Positions 42,227 to 52,150 are shown, counted from the first letter of the stretch. The stretch: 64,000 bases of DNA from Microbacterium enclense (GCA_038182865.1 CP116226.1:2790001-2854000); one strand, 5' to 3'. Notes: generated from the letters alone by a model not told the origin. Program-made: numbers and translations.

Positions 42227-44183
42227 AGGCCGTGCCGGGGGCTCCGGGCGCGAGCGCAGTCAGGCACACCACCGCGGCGGCCGCCGACCACGCCTGCGGG
42301 CGACACGCGGCGGGGTAGGGCGTCGGCACCGAGCTGTGGCTGCGCGGGTCGCCGGCGTGCAGCTCCGGCACGCGGTACGCGAAGCCCTCGGCGGCATCCA
42401 GCAATCCCTCCACCACCGCGCGCGCGTCGTCGCGCAGGCCGGCGCGGAGCATGCCGTGCGCGGCGATCGCGGTGTCGTGCACCCAGACGCTGCCGCCGTG
42501 GTACGACAGGGGCCAGTAGCCGGCGGCGTCCGTCGACATCGTCCGGACGCCGTACCCGCTCGACATGCTCTCGCCGAGCAGCAATCGCGCGACGTGCGCC
42601 TCTTCGTCGGGAGAGAGGATCCCGGTGCCGATCAGGTGTCCGATGTTGCTCGTCAGCGTGTCGACCGGCCTCTTGTCCCGGTCCAGAGCGACGGCGGGGT
42701 AACGCCCCTCGGGCGTCTCGACCCAATAGGTCTCGGCGAAACGCGCCTTCAGATCGGCGGCCCATGATCGCCAGAACGCCGCATCGGTGGCATCCGTCCC
42801 CTCCCCGAACTGCTCCAGCAGGGCGGCGCCGGCGAGAGCGGCCTCGTAGGCGTAGCCCTGCACCTCGCACAGGGCGATCGGCCCCTCGGCGAGGCGTCCG
42901 TCACGCCACTGGATCGAATCGCCCGAGTCCTTCCACCCCTGGTTCGACAGGCCCGTGCCCAGGCGGTCGATGTAGTCGAGGAAGCCGTCGCCGTCGCTGT
43001 CGCCGTGGTCACGGATCCAGCCGAGAGCGGCGCGCAACGTCGGCAGCAGGGCGCGGACCTCGCCCTCGGGCATGCCCGCGCGCCACGCGTCGGCGAGCAG
43101 GCAGATCCACAGCGGTGTCGAGTCGACGCTGCCGTAGTACTTCGGCGGCAGGACGATCCCCTCGCCGGGAATCTCGAGCGCCGACGCGCGCAGCTCGTGC
43201 AGGATCTTGCCCGGCTCCTGCGCCGTCTGGGCATCGTCGTCCGTCGCCTGCAGGCGCGCGAGGACGCGCAGAGTGGATGCCGCGATCTCGTGGTCCAGCG
43301 GCAGGGCGAGGCGCGCGGCCCAGATCGAGTCGCGGCCGAACAGCGTGAAGAACCACGGCGCCCCCGCGGCGAAGAACTCGTCGCCCGGGTGCTCGGGGAG
43401 CACGAGCCGGAGGGCGTCGAGATCGTCGAGCGCCGTGCGCAGCCAGCGGCCGAGGCGTGGATCGGGTGAGCCCGCGGCGACGGTGGCGGCGTCCCATCGG
43501 GGCGGAGCCGTCGCCGCGCCGACCACGAGGGCGTCATCGCGCAGCGTGAGGGTCCACGTCACCTCCGCGCTGCCGAAGGCCGGGACCTCGACCGCCCACG
43601 TCGCCGCGAGACCATCGGGACCGGATGCCAGCGCGGCACCGGGGACGACGAGCTCGAGGCCCTGCGCGCCGGCGTCGACCGTCGCGTGGTCGCCGTCGAT
43701 GGTGACTGTCGCGTCGCGCGCACGCGCGTGCCCGGACTTCACCTCGTGCAGTTGCGCGAATTCGGGAGTGAGCGACAGGCGCACCGTCGCGGAGAGGGGC
43801 CGGTCGACGCGCGAACGCAGCGTCCACGTCTCGCTGACGTGCCCGTCGGCGACGCGCCGGTCGCGCAGCAGGCGCACCTTCGGGTCGGGGGTGGTGTCAT
43901 CGAGACCGCGAAGGAGCCCGCCGAACAGCACACGCGACGCGCCGTCCGGGGCCGTCGAGATCCACTCGATCGGCGAGTCGTCGCACACGGCGGACAGGGA
44001 GCTGACGTGACGCACGTCGCCGTGATAGACGCCGTGGACGGGCGCGGCGCCCATGTCGCCGGTGCCGTCGGACCACACCTGAGTGGGCGCGCGCAGCACG
44101 ATCAGCGCGTCGTTCAGCAGCGGTTGGAGGGGAGGGGTCTGCGTGGTCGTCCCGGCCGGTGAGGTGGTGGGGGCGGTGGTCAT
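42225..44183 (-). CDS. glycogen-debranching-type amylo-alpha-1,6-glucosidase
   Basis: A 652-aa cytoplasmic glycoside hydrolase. The N-terminal part (about 20-240) is a GDE_N-type beta domain (LNDALIVLRAPTQVW) and the rest an (alpha/alpha)6 catalytic barrel with FFTLFGRDSIWAARLAL, GLSNQGWKDSGDSIQW and a YWPLSYHGGSVWVHDTA tail. It would cut alpha-1,6 branches or short alpha-glucans brought in by the linked ABC importer. ATG 44183 overlaps the permease stop (ATGA). Confidence 0.88.
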   Translation of the reverse strand: MTTAPTTSPAGTTTQTPPLQPLLNDALIVLRAPTQVWSDGTGDMGAAPVHGVYHGDVRHVSSLSAVCDDSPIEWISTAPDGASRVLFGGLLRGLDDTTPDPKVRLLRDRRVADGHVSETWTLRSRVDRPLSATVRLSLTPEFAQLHEVKSGHARARDATVTIDGDHATVDAGAQGLELVVPGAALASGPDGLAATWAVEVPAFGSAEVTWTLTLRDDALVVGAATAPPRWDAATVAAGSPDPRLGRWLRTALDDLDALRLVLPEHPGDEFFAAGAPWFFTLFGRDSIWAARLALPLDHEIAASTLRVLARLQATDDDAQTAQEPGKILHELRASALEIPGEGIVLPPKYYGSVDSTPLWICLLADAWRAGMPEGEVRALLPTLRAALGWIRDHGDSDGDGFLDYIDRLGTGLSNQGWKDSGDSIQWRDGRLAEGPIALCEVQGYAYEAALAGAALLEQFGEGTDATDAAFWRSWAADLKARFAETYWVETPEGRYPAVALDRDKRPVDTLTSNIGHLIGTGILSPDEEAHVARLLLGESMSSGYGVRTMSTDAAGYWPLSYHGGSVWVHDTAIAAHGMLRAGLRDDARAVVEGLLDAAEGFAYRVPELHAGDPRSHSSVPTPYPAACRPQAWSAAAAVVCLTALAPGAPGTA

Positions 44184-45094
44184 TCTTTGACGGCTCCTTC
44201 GCTGGCGTTCATGATGCGGCGCTGGAAGATGAAGAACACCACGGCGACGGGGATCGTCATGATGGCCGCGGCCGCGAGCTTGAGGGGGAACTGGCTTCCC
44301 TGGCTGAGCTGACCGCTTGCGAGAGAGGCGACGCCCTTGGTCAGGGTGGTGAGTTCGGGGGACTGGGTCGAGATGACGAAGTGGCTGAGTTCGTTCCACG
44401 ACCCCTGGAACGACAGGATGACGATCGTGATGAGGGCGGGGCGCGCCATCGGCAGCACGACCGACCAGAAGATGCGGAACGTGCCGGCGCCGTCGATGCG
44501 GGCCTGCTCTTCGACCGACGGCGGGATCGACTCGAAGAAGTTCTTCATGATGAACACGCCCGCGGCATCCACGAGCAACGGCAGGATCATTCCCGCGTAG
44601 GAGTCGTAGATGCCGAGCTGGTTGATCACGAGGAACTTCGGGATCAGCAGCACGACGGTCGGCACGGCCATGACGCCGACGAGGCCGGCGAACACGATGC
44701 CGCGACCGCGGAACTGCAGACGAGCCAGCGCGTAGCCGGCGAGCGAGTTGAAGAACACCCGGCCCGCGGTGACGAACACGGTGACCACGACGGAGTTGCC
44801 GAACCAGACCGGGAAGTCGGAGGTGAGGAAGAGGCGCTCGTACGCGGCCCACGTGAAGGGCTGCGGCGCGAGCGAGATCGGGTCGGCGGCCGCCCCGGCA
44901 TCCGTCTTGAACGATGTCGACACCTGGACGAGGAACGGATAGATGTAGATGAGCGCCAGCGCGATGAGCAGCGCGTAGAGGCCGACCTGCCAGCCCAGGG
45001 CTCTGCGCGAGAGACGGTGCTTCGCCGGTCGCGCGGGGCCGTCGAAGCGCTGCTCAGCGAGCACGGTCGTCTGCGGGGATGCGGTGGCGGTCAT
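44180..45094 (-). CDS. sugar ABC permease, MalG-like
   Basis: A 304-aa permease with six TM segments and the EAA loop EEQARIDGAGTFRIFWSVVLP (about 195-215). It is the MalG-type subunit. It overlaps MalF-like by ATGA and the glycosidase by ATGA. No ATPase is encoded, so a shared MsiK-like ATPase elsewhere probably energises it. Confidence 0.92.
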   Translation of the reverse strand: MTATASPQTTVLAEQRFDGPARPAKHRLSRRALGWQVGLYALLIALALIYIYPFLVQVSTSFKTDAGAAADPISLAPQPFTWAAYERLFLTSDFPVWFGNSVVVTVFVTAGRVFFNSLAGYALARLQFRGRGIVFAGLVGVMAVPTVVLLIPKFLVINQLGIYDSYAGMILPLLVDAAGVFIMKNFFESIPPSVEEQARIDGAGTFRIFWSVVLPMARPALITIVILSFQGSWNELSHFVISTQSPELTTLTKGVASLASGQLSQGSQFPLKLAAAAIMTIPVAVVFFIFQRRIMNASEGAVKE

Positions 45095-46242
45095 CGCTGC
45101 GCTCCCTTCTGCGCGCGGGGGCGGTCGTTCCCGACGCCCGCGGACGCTCCGGTGGTCGGCACCTCGTACTGGCGCAGGCGTCGGCGTGACACCGGCCGGT
45201 CGCGGAGGACGAAGCGCTGCAAGATCGTCAGCGCGACGATGATGACGAACAGCACGAAGGCGATCGCCGCCCCCTGACCCCACTGCTGGGAGAGGAACGC
45301 CGCGGAGTAGCTCAGGTACGCGGGGGTCAGCGTCGTCTTGCCGGGGCCGCCCTGCGTGCCGGTGTAGATCTGGTCGAACACCTGCCACGTGCCGATCAGT
45401 CCGAGGGTCAGCACCGTGAACAGCACGGGCTTGAGCTGCGGGAGGGTCACCCGCCAGAAGCGTTGCCAGCCGTTCGCGCCGTCCATCATCGCGGCCTCCT
45501 GCACGTCGCCACCGATGTTCTGCAGCCCCGCGATGAACAGCAGCATGAACGTGCCCGACGTGGTGAACACGGCCATGAGGATGAACGCCGACATCGCCAC
45601 CGACGGACCGGCGAGCCAGTCCCACCACGAGACGCCGAGCGTCGTGTTGCCGGTCAGGAACGCCGGTCCGCTGGTCACCCCGACCGCCGCGAGCAGATTG
45701 TGCACGACGCCGGAAGGATCGCTGAACCAGTTGGGGCCGTTGACGCCGAGCCAGGACAGCACCTCGTTGATCGCGCCGGAGGACGAGAAGAGGAACAGCC
45801 ACAGCACGGTGATCGCGACGGAGCTCGTGACCGAGGGGAAGTAGAACGCGGTGCGGAAGAATCCGCGCCCGCGGAGGATCGCGCGATTGACGAGGACTGC
45901 GAGGAAGAGGGAGAGCGCCGTCTGCAGGGGCACCACCAGGAGGACGTACCAGGCGTTGTTGCGCAAGGCCGTTCCGAAGTCGCGCTCAGCGAGACCCCCA
46001 CCGGTGGTGACGGCGGCGTAATTGTCGAGGCCGACGAAGCCCACGTTCGACGAGAACGGGCTGCCGCGACCGGTCCAGTCCGAGAAGCTCACCCACAGTG
46101 CCATGAGCACGGGGACGAGGAGGAACACGCCCAGGATGACCAGCACGGGGGCGGTGAAGAGCCAACCGGCGGCGGCCTCGCCGCGCCGGATCCCCGAGGA
46201 CGAGGATCCGGCGCGACGCGGCGCGGTGGTGAGAGCGCTCAT
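45091..46242 (-). CDS. sugar ABC permease, MalF-like
   Basis: A 383-aa permease with an extracytoplasmic insert of about 45 aa between TM segments (NGPNWFSDPSGVVHNLL) and EAA loop QEAAMMDGANGWQRFWRVTLP. This is the MalF-type partner. Its ATG follows 2 nt after the binding-protein stop, so the whole cluster is one operon. Confidence 0.92.
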   Translation of the reverse strand: MSALTTAPRRAGSSSSGIRRGEAAAGWLFTAPVLVILGVFLLVPVLMALWVSFSDWTGRGSPFSSNVGFVGLDNYAAVTTGGGLAERDFGTALRNNAWYVLLVVPLQTALSLFLAVLVNRAILRGRGFFRTAFYFPSVTSSVAITVLWLFLFSSSGAINEVLSWLGVNGPNWFSDPSGVVHNLLAAVGVTSGPAFLTGNTTLGVSWWDWLAGPSVAMSAFILMAVFTTSGTFMLLFIAGLQNIGGDVQEAAMMDGANGWQRFWRVTLPQLKPVLFTVLTLGLIGTWQVFDQIYTGTQGGPGKTTLTPAYLSYSAAFLSQQWGQGAAIAFVLFVIIVALTILQRFVLRDRPVSRRRLRQYEVPTTGASAGVGNDRPRAQKGAQR

Positions 46243-46244
46243 GG

Positions 46245-47495
46245 CTACTTCGTGATGGCCTCGAGGTTGGACTGCGCCGTCGTCAGCAGCGCTTGCGGGT
46301 CGCCGGTCTTCAGCGACTCGAGCTGGGCGTTGAAGTCGGTGATGACGTCGGCGGCTCCGGCCATGTTCGGCGGGAACTGGGCGTACTCAGCACCGGCGAG
46401 GAACGCGGTCTGGTCGGGGTTGGCCTCGGACCATGCGTCCGCGGCGGACTGGATCGAGGGCATCGGGCCGAACGCGTTCGAGAACGCCAGCTGCTGGTCG
46501 GTGCTCGTCAGGTACTCGACGAGGGCACGCGCCTGCTCCTGGTTGCCGCTGTCGGCGGCGAGGCCCCAGCAGTTCGTGAACTGCAGAGTGCCCTTGCCGC
46601 CGGGGCCGGCGGGGAGCTCGGCCACCTTGTACTTCACATCGGGGTAGTCGGCCTTCATGGCACCGGTGATCCAGTTGCCCTCGATGACCATCGCGGCCTT
46701 CTGTGTGCCAAGGGCCTCGCCGCCCCAGCCGGCGCCGACGTCGGAGGCGAAGGCGAAGCTGCCGTCGTTCAGGTGCGTCTTGACGTAGGTCAGTGCTTCG
46801 ACGTTCTCGGGGCTGTCGGCGGTCGCTTTCCCATCCGTGACGAGGCCACCGCCCGCTTGCGCCATGAAAGCGCCGACACGCTGATACTCGGCCCCGAACG
46901 CCAGGCCGACGCGGCCATCGGTCGTGAGCTTCTGGGCGACGGATGCCAACTGGTCCCACGTCGTGGGGACGTCGGCATCCGTGAGTCCGGCCGCCGTCCA
47001 CAGATCGGTGTTGATGATCAGCGCGAGGGTGGAGAAGTCCTTCGGCGCGCAGAAGAAGCTGCCTTCGATGGTGAAGTTGTCGACGAGCGAGGGGTAGAAG
47101 TCGCTCTTGTTGGAGAGGTCGTCGCCGTACGCGGCGATGGATCCGTTCGCGGCGTAGCCGGCGAGGGCTTCGGGCGCGAGGTAGAAGAGATCCGGCGGAG
47201 AACCCGCGGCGAAGCCCTGGGAGAGCTGCTGGGGGAGGTCGTTGGCGATCTGGACCTCGGCCTGCACACCGGACTGTTCGCTCCAGGCGGCGACGGCGTC
47301 GGTGACGGCCTTCGTCTCGGCATCACCCGACGAGCCGATCAGGATGCTGAGCTTTCCGCTGCCGGAGGCCTCTCCGTCGCCGGGGGCGTCGGTGAATCCC
47401 GACCCGCAGGCCGTGAGCGCCAGGGCGCCGGTGGTCAGGAGGGCGCCGGCTCCCAGCCAGGTACGCGCTCGGCCGAGGGGGGTGTGCCGTGTCAT
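46245..47495 (-). CDS. sugar-binding lipoprotein, extracellular solute-binding family 1
   Basis: A 416-aa lipoprotein with lipobox LTAC (Cys30) and the SBP family-1 fold (LSILIGSSGDAET, LPQQLSQGFAAGSPPDLFYL, AMVIEGNWITGAM, QQLAFSNAFGPMPSI). AAGGAG lies before ATG 47495. It is the receptor for an alpha-glucoside or oligosaccharide. Its gene is preceded by a palindrome operator for the divergent LacI regulator. Confidence 0.92.
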   Translation of the reverse strand: MTRHTPLGRARTWLGAGALLTTGALALTACGSGFTDAPGDGEASGSGKLSILIGSSGDAETKAVTDAVAAWSEQSGVQAEVQIANDLPQQLSQGFAAGSPPDLFYLAPEALAGYAANGSIAAYGDDLSNKSDFYPSLVDNFTIEGSFFCAPKDFSTLALIINTDLWTAAGLTDADVPTTWDQLASVAQKLTTDGRVGLAFGAEYQRVGAFMAQAGGGLVTDGKATADSPENVEALTYVKTHLNDGSFAFASDVGAGWGGEALGTQKAAMVIEGNWITGAMKADYPDVKYKVAELPAGPGGKGTLQFTNCWGLAADSGNQEQARALVEYLTSTDQQLAFSNAFGPMPSIQSAADAWSEANPDQTAFLAGAEYAQFPPNMAGAADVITDFNAQLESLKTGDPQALLTTAQSNLEAITK

Positions 47496-47551
47496 GTGTC
47501 TCTCTCCTTCGATGAGGCATGCGACCCCTCCGCATGTGATCGGAGGGTCAG

Positions 47552-47569
47552 AGTTTGAACGTTCAAACT
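47552..47569. promoter_or_regulatory. 18-bp perfect LacI-type operator
   Basis: AGTTTGAACGTTCAAACT is a perfect palindrome with a central CG, between the divergent binding-protein gene and the LacI gene. It is the likely site for repression of both. Confidence 0.85.
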
Positions 47570-47705
47570 TTGATGGGACCACGGTACGAAACGGCGGTCC
47601 TGCCTGTCAAGCGGTGAGCGCTCGGCTTAGGCTGACTCCCTGGCGGTGTGGGGCCGCCCTGAGCGGGCGGGTTCCGCCACCCCAGCGCCGAACGAGGGAG
47701 GTCGC

Positions 47706-48704
47706 GTGGCCAAAGCGCCCACCGTCGACGACGTCGCGCGCGTCGCCGGCGTCTCCCGGCAGACCGTGTCGAACGTGGTGAACACCCCCGACATCGTCAA
47801 AGAGGCCACGCGCCTCCGCGTCGAAGCGGCGATCGCCGAGCTCGGCTACCGCCCGCACGCCGCCGCACGACGGCTCCGCACGCGCCGGAGCTCGACCATC
47901 GGCATCCATCTCGACCCCTACGCGGGGGGCATCTCGGGCGTCGTGCTCGACCGCTTCGTGCACGCCCTCACCGAGCGCGCGGGCGAGCGCGACATGCGCG
48001 TGCTGCTGTACGCCGCACGGACTCCCGAAGAGGAGATCGCTCGCCTGGGCGACCTGCTCGAAGGCGGAGAGGTGGATGCCGTCGTCGTCACCGGTACCTT
48101 CCACGGCGACCCCCGCACGGGGTGGCTGACAGCGCGGAACCTCCCGTTCGTCTCGTTCGGGCGACCCTGGGGAGAGGATGACGTCGAAGAGCCCGCTCAC
48201 CTCTGGGTCGACGTCGACGGCGCGGCGGGCACCCGCGCCGCCGCCGCGCACGCACGCGCCCGCGGTGGGGGTCGGGTGGCGTTCCTCGGCTGGCCGTCGG
48301 GCTCGGGAACCGGGGACGAGCGCGAGCGCGGATGGCGCGAGACCGTCGGCACGGGGCCACGGTGGGTCGTCGAGGAGAACGTCTCGTCGGCGCGGGATGT
48401 GGTCGCGACGGGCCTCGCTGCCGACCCGGGGGTCATGGGGATCGTGTGCGCGAGCGACTCCCTTGCGATCGGCGCTCACCTCGCGACCTCGCTCGCGGGG
48501 CGCGACGACATCACCATCGTCGGCTTCGACAACACGCCCGCCGCCGAGGCGCTCGGACTCTCAAGCGTCGAGCAGCTGCCCGAGCGCGTGGCATCCGGGG
48601 CCCTGGATCTGCTGATGGGCGAGAACGGCACGGTTGTCGCCCCGCGCGCGGCCGTCGCGGGCGGGGCGCACGTGCTCGTGGAGCCGCGCCTCGTCGTGCG
48701 CTGA
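47706..48704 (+). CDS. LacI-family repressor of the sugar operon
   Basis: A 332-aa regulator with N-terminal LacI HTH (TVDDVARVAGVSRQTVSNVVN) and hinge, and a periplasmic-binding-like sugar domain (VMGIVCASDSLAIGAHLATSL, ITIVGFDNTP). GGGAGG lies before GTG 47706. It is divergent from the importer and next to the perfect operator. Inducer is likely the imported glucoside. Confidence 0.92.
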   Translation: MAKAPTVDDVARVAGVSRQTVSNVVNTPDIVKEATRLRVEAAIAELGYRPHAAARRLRTRRSSTIGIHLDPYAGGISGVVLDRFVHALTERAGERDMRVLLYAARTPEEEIARLGDLLEGGEVDAVVVTGTFHGDPRTGWLTARNLPFVSFGRPWGEDDVEEPAHLWVDVDGAAGTRAAAAHARARGGGRVAFLGWPSGSGTGDERERGWRETVGTGPRWVVEENVSSARDVVATGLAADPGVMGIVCASDSLAIGAHLATSLAGRDDITIVGFDNTPAAEALGLSSVEQLPERVASGALDLLMGENGTVVAPRAAVAGGAHVLVEPRLVVR

Positions 48705-48764
48705 CCCCCCGCCCCGCGGGATCGGCTCACGGCCGGGGGTGGCACGGGGGAGCGGGCTCGCGGG

Positions 48765-49538
48765 TTAGGAGGGGCGGCCGATACGGCGGGCGAGCTCGTG
48801 TGCGGCTGCCGTGACGGCCTCGGCAAGAGCCGACACATCGCGCTCGGGGCCCTCCGAGGGCCACGTGATGGCGACCGCGGCCGCGGGCCAGCCCGCGTGA
48901 TCCAGGACCGCCGCCGAGACCGAGCGGAAGCCCGGGGTGATCTCCCCGTCCTCGCTCGCGAAACCGGCGGCGCGGACCTCGCGGAGCAGGTCGCGCAGTT
49001 CGCGCGGAGTCGCGGGACCGGTGCCGTGTCGCTGCGTGAGCGCCGTGGCATCCGGGATCAACGCCCGCACTTGCTCGCGGGGGAGTGCGGCGAGCATCGC
49101 CCGCCCCGTCGCGGCCAGGTGAGCCGGGAGCCGTACGCCGACGTCGGTCACGAGCGCGGGGCGGCGCGGCGCGCGTTCCTCGACGATGTAGAGCACATCG
49201 CGTCCGGCGAGCACGGCGAGGTGCGCGCTCTCGCCGACGCGATCCGACAGCGCGGCGAGGACCGGCCGCCCGAGCCGCGCGAGGGGCTGCTGACGCGCGT
49301 AGCCGCCGCCGAGCTCGAACGCCGCCGTGCCGAGTCCCCAGCGCCGGTCGCCGGGCAGGTGCACGACGTACCCGTGCTGCTCGAGCGTGGCGAGGAGGTG
49401 ATACGTGCTCGACCGGGGGATGTCGAGCGCCATCGCGATCGTCTGGGCCGCGACCGGCCCGGGCTGGCGCGCGAGGAACGACAGCATCCGCAGCGTCTGG
49501 TCGGCGGCGGGAACCTGTGGGCGCGGAATGTCTGGCAT
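48765..49538 (-). CDS. IclR-family regulator, probable hut regulator
   Basis: A 257-aa regulator. IclR winged HTH (about 12-75: QTIAMALDIPRSSTYHLLATLEQ) and C-terminal effector domain (LAATGRAMLAALP, SVSAAVLDHAGWPAAAVAITW). It is divergent from hutH across a 62-bp region whose inverted repeat includes its own start codon, so it should autoregulate and control hutH. The effector is likely urocanate or histidine, inferred from its neighbour. Confidence 0.9.
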   Translation of the reverse strand: MPDIPRPQVPAADQTLRMLSFLARQPGPVAAQTIAMALDIPRSSTYHLLATLEQHGYVVHLPGDRRWGLGTAAFELGGGYARQQPLARLGRPVLAALSDRVGESAHLAVLAGRDVLYIVEERAPRRPALVTDVGVRLPAHLAATGRAMLAALPREQVRALIPDATALTQRHGTGPATPRELRDLLREVRAAGFASEDGEITPGFRSVSAAVLDHAGWPAAAVAITWPSEGPERDVSALAEAVTAAAHELARRIGRPS

Positions 49539-49558
49539 GACAGACACAGGATGCCAGA
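49531..49558. promoter_or_regulatory. IclR operator between iclR and hutH
   Basis: TCTGGCAT (49531-49538) and ATGCCAGA (49551-49558) form perfect 8-bp arms with a 12-nt spacer. The left arm contains the regulator's start codon. Confidence 0.7.
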
Positions 49559-49599
49559 TGCCCGTCGTCGCGTGTCGTCGAACGCGATGGAATCGGCGT

Positions 49600-51129
49600 A
49601 TGAGCCAGACCGTCACCCTCGGAAACGTCCCCCTCAGCCCGAGCGCCGTGGTCGCGGTCGCCCGACATGATGCCCGGGTGGTCGTCGACACGGATGCGCT
49701 CCGGCAGGTCGCGGACACGCGTGCGCTCATCGAGGCGCTCGCCGACGATCCGCAGCCGCACTACGGCATCTCGACCGGCTTCGGGGCTCTGGCGACGACC
49801 TTCATCGCCGAGGACCGTCGCGCGCAGCTGCAGGCGAGTCTCATCCGCTCGCACGCGGCGGGCACCGGCGCGGAGGTCGAGCGCGAAGTGGTGCGGGCGC
49901 TGATGCTGCTGCGCCTGCAGACCCTCGCCACCGGACGCACCGGCGTTCGTCCTGTCGTCGTGGAGACGTACGCGGCGCTGCTCAACGCCGGCATCACCCC
50001 GATCGTCCGGGAGTACGGATCGCTCGGCTGCTCGGGCGACCTGGCGCCGCTGTCGCACGTCGCGCTCGCGGTGATGGGGGAGGGAGAGGTCCGCGACGCC
50101 GCGGGCCGGGTACTTCCCGCGGCCGAGGCCCTCGCCGCGTCCGGCATCGACCCCGTCGCCCTCCGTGAGAAAGAGGGGCTCGCCCTCATCAACGGCACCG
50201 ATGGGATGCTCGGGATGCTGCTGCTCGCTCTCCACGACCTCGAGACGCTGCTGACGACGGCCGATGTCGCCGCCGCCTTGTCGATCGAGTCGCAGCTCGG
50301 CACCGACGCCGTGTTCGCCGCCGATCTCATGGCACTGCGCCCCCAGCTCGGACAGGCGGCCTCGGCCGCGAACCTGCGCTCCTTCCTCGCCGGTTCCCCC
50401 ATCGTGGCGAGTCACCGAGGACCCGAGTGCACGCGTGTCCAGGACGCGTACTCGCTGCGCTGCGCCCCGCAGGTGCACGGCGCGGCGCGCGACACGCTCT
50501 CGCACGCCGCGGCGGTGGCGGAGCGTGAGCTCGTCTCGGCCGTCGACAACCCCGTCGTCACGGTCGACGGCCGCGTCGAGTCGAACGGCAACTTCCACGG
50601 TGCACCGGTCGCCTACGTCCTCGACTTCCTCGCGATCGCGGTGGCGGACGTGGCCTCGATGTCGGAACGGCGCACCGACCGCGCGCTGGACGTCTCTCGC
50701 AGCAACGGCCTCCCGCCGTTCCTCGCCGACGAGGTCGGGGTCGACAGCGGCCTCATGATCGCGCAGTATGCCGCCGCGGGCATCGTGTCGGAGCTGAAGC
50801 GCCTCGCCGCCCCCGCATCGGTGGACTCCATCCCCTCGAGCGCGATGCAGGAGGACCACGTCTCGATGGGATGGGCCGCCGCGCGCAAGCTCCGTCGAGC
50901 GCTCGACGGACTCGCCCGGGTGCTCGCGATCGAGGTCATGACCGGATGCCGCGCCCTCGACCTGCGTGCCCCGCTCCAGCCCGCCGCGGCCACCGGTGCC
51001 GTGCGCGCCCTGGTCCGTACGCGTGTCGCCGGCCCCGGCCGCGACCGGTTCGTCTCGCCCGAGATCGAGGCGGTCACCGAGCTCGTCGCCTCCGGCGACG
51101 TTGCGCGGGCGGCGCGGGCCACCGTCTGA
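49600..51129 (+). CDS. hutH: histidine ammonia-lyase
   Basis: A 509-aa enzyme that converts histidine to urocanate and ammonia. The MIO prosthetic-group triad is CSG in GSLGCSGDLAPLSH (about 143-147), where Ala-Ser-Gly is more usual; Cys occurs in other actinobacterial members. HYGISTGFG, NGTDGMLG and QDAYSLRCAPQVHGA are conserved. No hutU, hutI or hutG is adjacent, so the rest of the pathway must be elsewhere. Confidence 0.95.
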   Translation: MSQTVTLGNVPLSPSAVVAVARHDARVVVDTDALRQVADTRALIEALADDPQPHYGISTGFGALATTFIAEDRRAQLQASLIRSHAAGTGAEVEREVVRALMLLRLQTLATGRTGVRPVVVETYAALLNAGITPIVREYGSLGCSGDLAPLSHVALAVMGEGEVRDAAGRVLPAAEALAASGIDPVALREKEGLALINGTDGMLGMLLLALHDLETLLTTADVAAALSIESQLGTDAVFAADLMALRPQLGQAASAANLRSFLAGSPIVASHRGPECTRVQDAYSLRCAPQVHGAARDTLSHAAAVAERELVSAVDNPVVTVDGRVESNGNFHGAPVAYVLDFLAIAVADVASMSERRTDRALDVSRSNGLPPFLADEVGVDSGLMIAQYAAAGIVSELKRLAAPASVDSIPSSAMQEDHVSMGWAAARKLRRALDGLARVLAIEVMTGCRALDLRAPLQPAAATGAVRALVRTRVAGPGRDRFVSPEIEAVTELVASGDVARAARATV

Positions 51130-51170
51130 GCGGTGCCCCGCGAGGCACGCAGGCGACGAGTCTCGACGGG

Positions 51171-51635
51171 CTACGGTGCGAGGAGTTCGAACTCGTCGGG
51201 CGCCGTGGCATCCACGTCGTCCCACGTGCCGTCGTGCCACGTGAAGATCGCCACGGCGCACGTCACCATTCGCACGTCGCGGTCGGCCAGGCGCGAGACG
51301 AGCGCGCTCATGCCGGGGTCGTGGGCGACGACCATGACCTCGTTCGCTCCGGTCTCACGGGCCGCGGAGAGGAGCCCCGCGGGTGCCGCGAGGTAGAGAT
51401 CAGCACGCTCGGTCACCTCGACCTCGAACTCGGCGGCAAACGCCTCGGCGGTCGTCGCGGCACGCAGGGCGGTGCTCGACAGGAGCACCTCGGGGCGCAC
51501 GCCGCGACGGCTCACCGTCCGCGCCATGAGCGGGGCGTCGCGTCGCCCCCGGTCGTTCAGGGGCCGGTCGTGATCGTCGAGACCTTCGTCGGCCCAGTCC
51601 GACTTCGCGTGCCGCGCCAGCACCAGTTGGATCAT
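51171..51635 (-). CDS. SixA-like histidine phosphatase
   Basis: A 154-aa histidine-phosphatase (phosphoglycerate mutase-like) protein: LVLARHAKSDWADEGLDDHDRPLNDRGRRDAP with RHA nucleophile His at residue 9, and a second catalytic His in VVAHDPGMS. SixA-type enzymes dephosphorylate phospho-His on proteins. It stands alone. Confidence 0.9.
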   Translation of the reverse strand: MIQLVLARHAKSDWADEGLDDHDRPLNDRGRRDAPLMARTVSRRGVRPEVLLSSTALRAATTAEAFAAEFEVEVTERADLYLAAPAGLLSAARETGANEVMVVAHDPGMSALVSRLADRDVRMVTCAVAIFTWHDGTWDDVDATAPDEFELLAP

Positions 51636-51761
51636 CGTTCCTCCGCGTCACGCAGGTGCCGCCGGCCTGGATCGTCGCCGGCATTCCACCGCTGACAACG
51701 ATATCTGCGGCGTCCGACATCGAGCGGGGGTAGCGCTCCCCGCACGGAGCGTGCTCGGGGT

Positions 51762-52112
51762 TCAGGCGGCGATGTAGACCCAGGCGGCGCGCCCGCTGGC
51801 GAGGATCACCGACGTGCGCCGATACAGCGCCACCTCGTATTCGTCGGCCGCGTCGAGCTCCTCCGGGGTGAGGTCGAGGACGCGTCCGAACACGCGGTCC
51901 CGCGGGTCGCCCGTGTGGCGCAGGATCGGATGCGCGTCGAGACCCGAGAGCCCGGCGACGCGGTCGTCGTCGATGTCGGTCCATTCGAGCCGGTAGCCGG
52001 CGAGGGCGTCTTCGTCGCTCGACACGTGCCGTCCGAACGTGTCGAGTTGCACGTCGGGCAGCAGCAGGGTGCCGTACGAGAAGAGAGCCTGCCGCCCCGG
52101 ATCGTCGCTCAC
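51762..52112 (-). CDS. gamma-glutamylcyclotransferase-like (AIG2) protein
   Basis: A 116-aa GGCT-fold protein with FSYGTLL near the N-terminus, the conserved substrate loop, and catalytic-position Glu in AADEYEVALYRR. It may cyclise gamma-glutamyl amines. GTG 52112 is the start. It lies 38 bp from the DUF445 gene on the same strand. Confidence 0.87.
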   Translation of the reverse strand: MSDDPGRQALFSYGTLLLPDVQLDTFGRHVSSDEDALAGYRLEWTDIDDDRVAGLSGLDAHPILRHTGDPRDRVFGRVLDLTPEELDAADEYEVALYRRTSVILASGRAAWVYIAA

Positions 52113-52150
52113 GCGCTCAGGCTATCGACCCGTTCGTGTCGCGGGAACGC

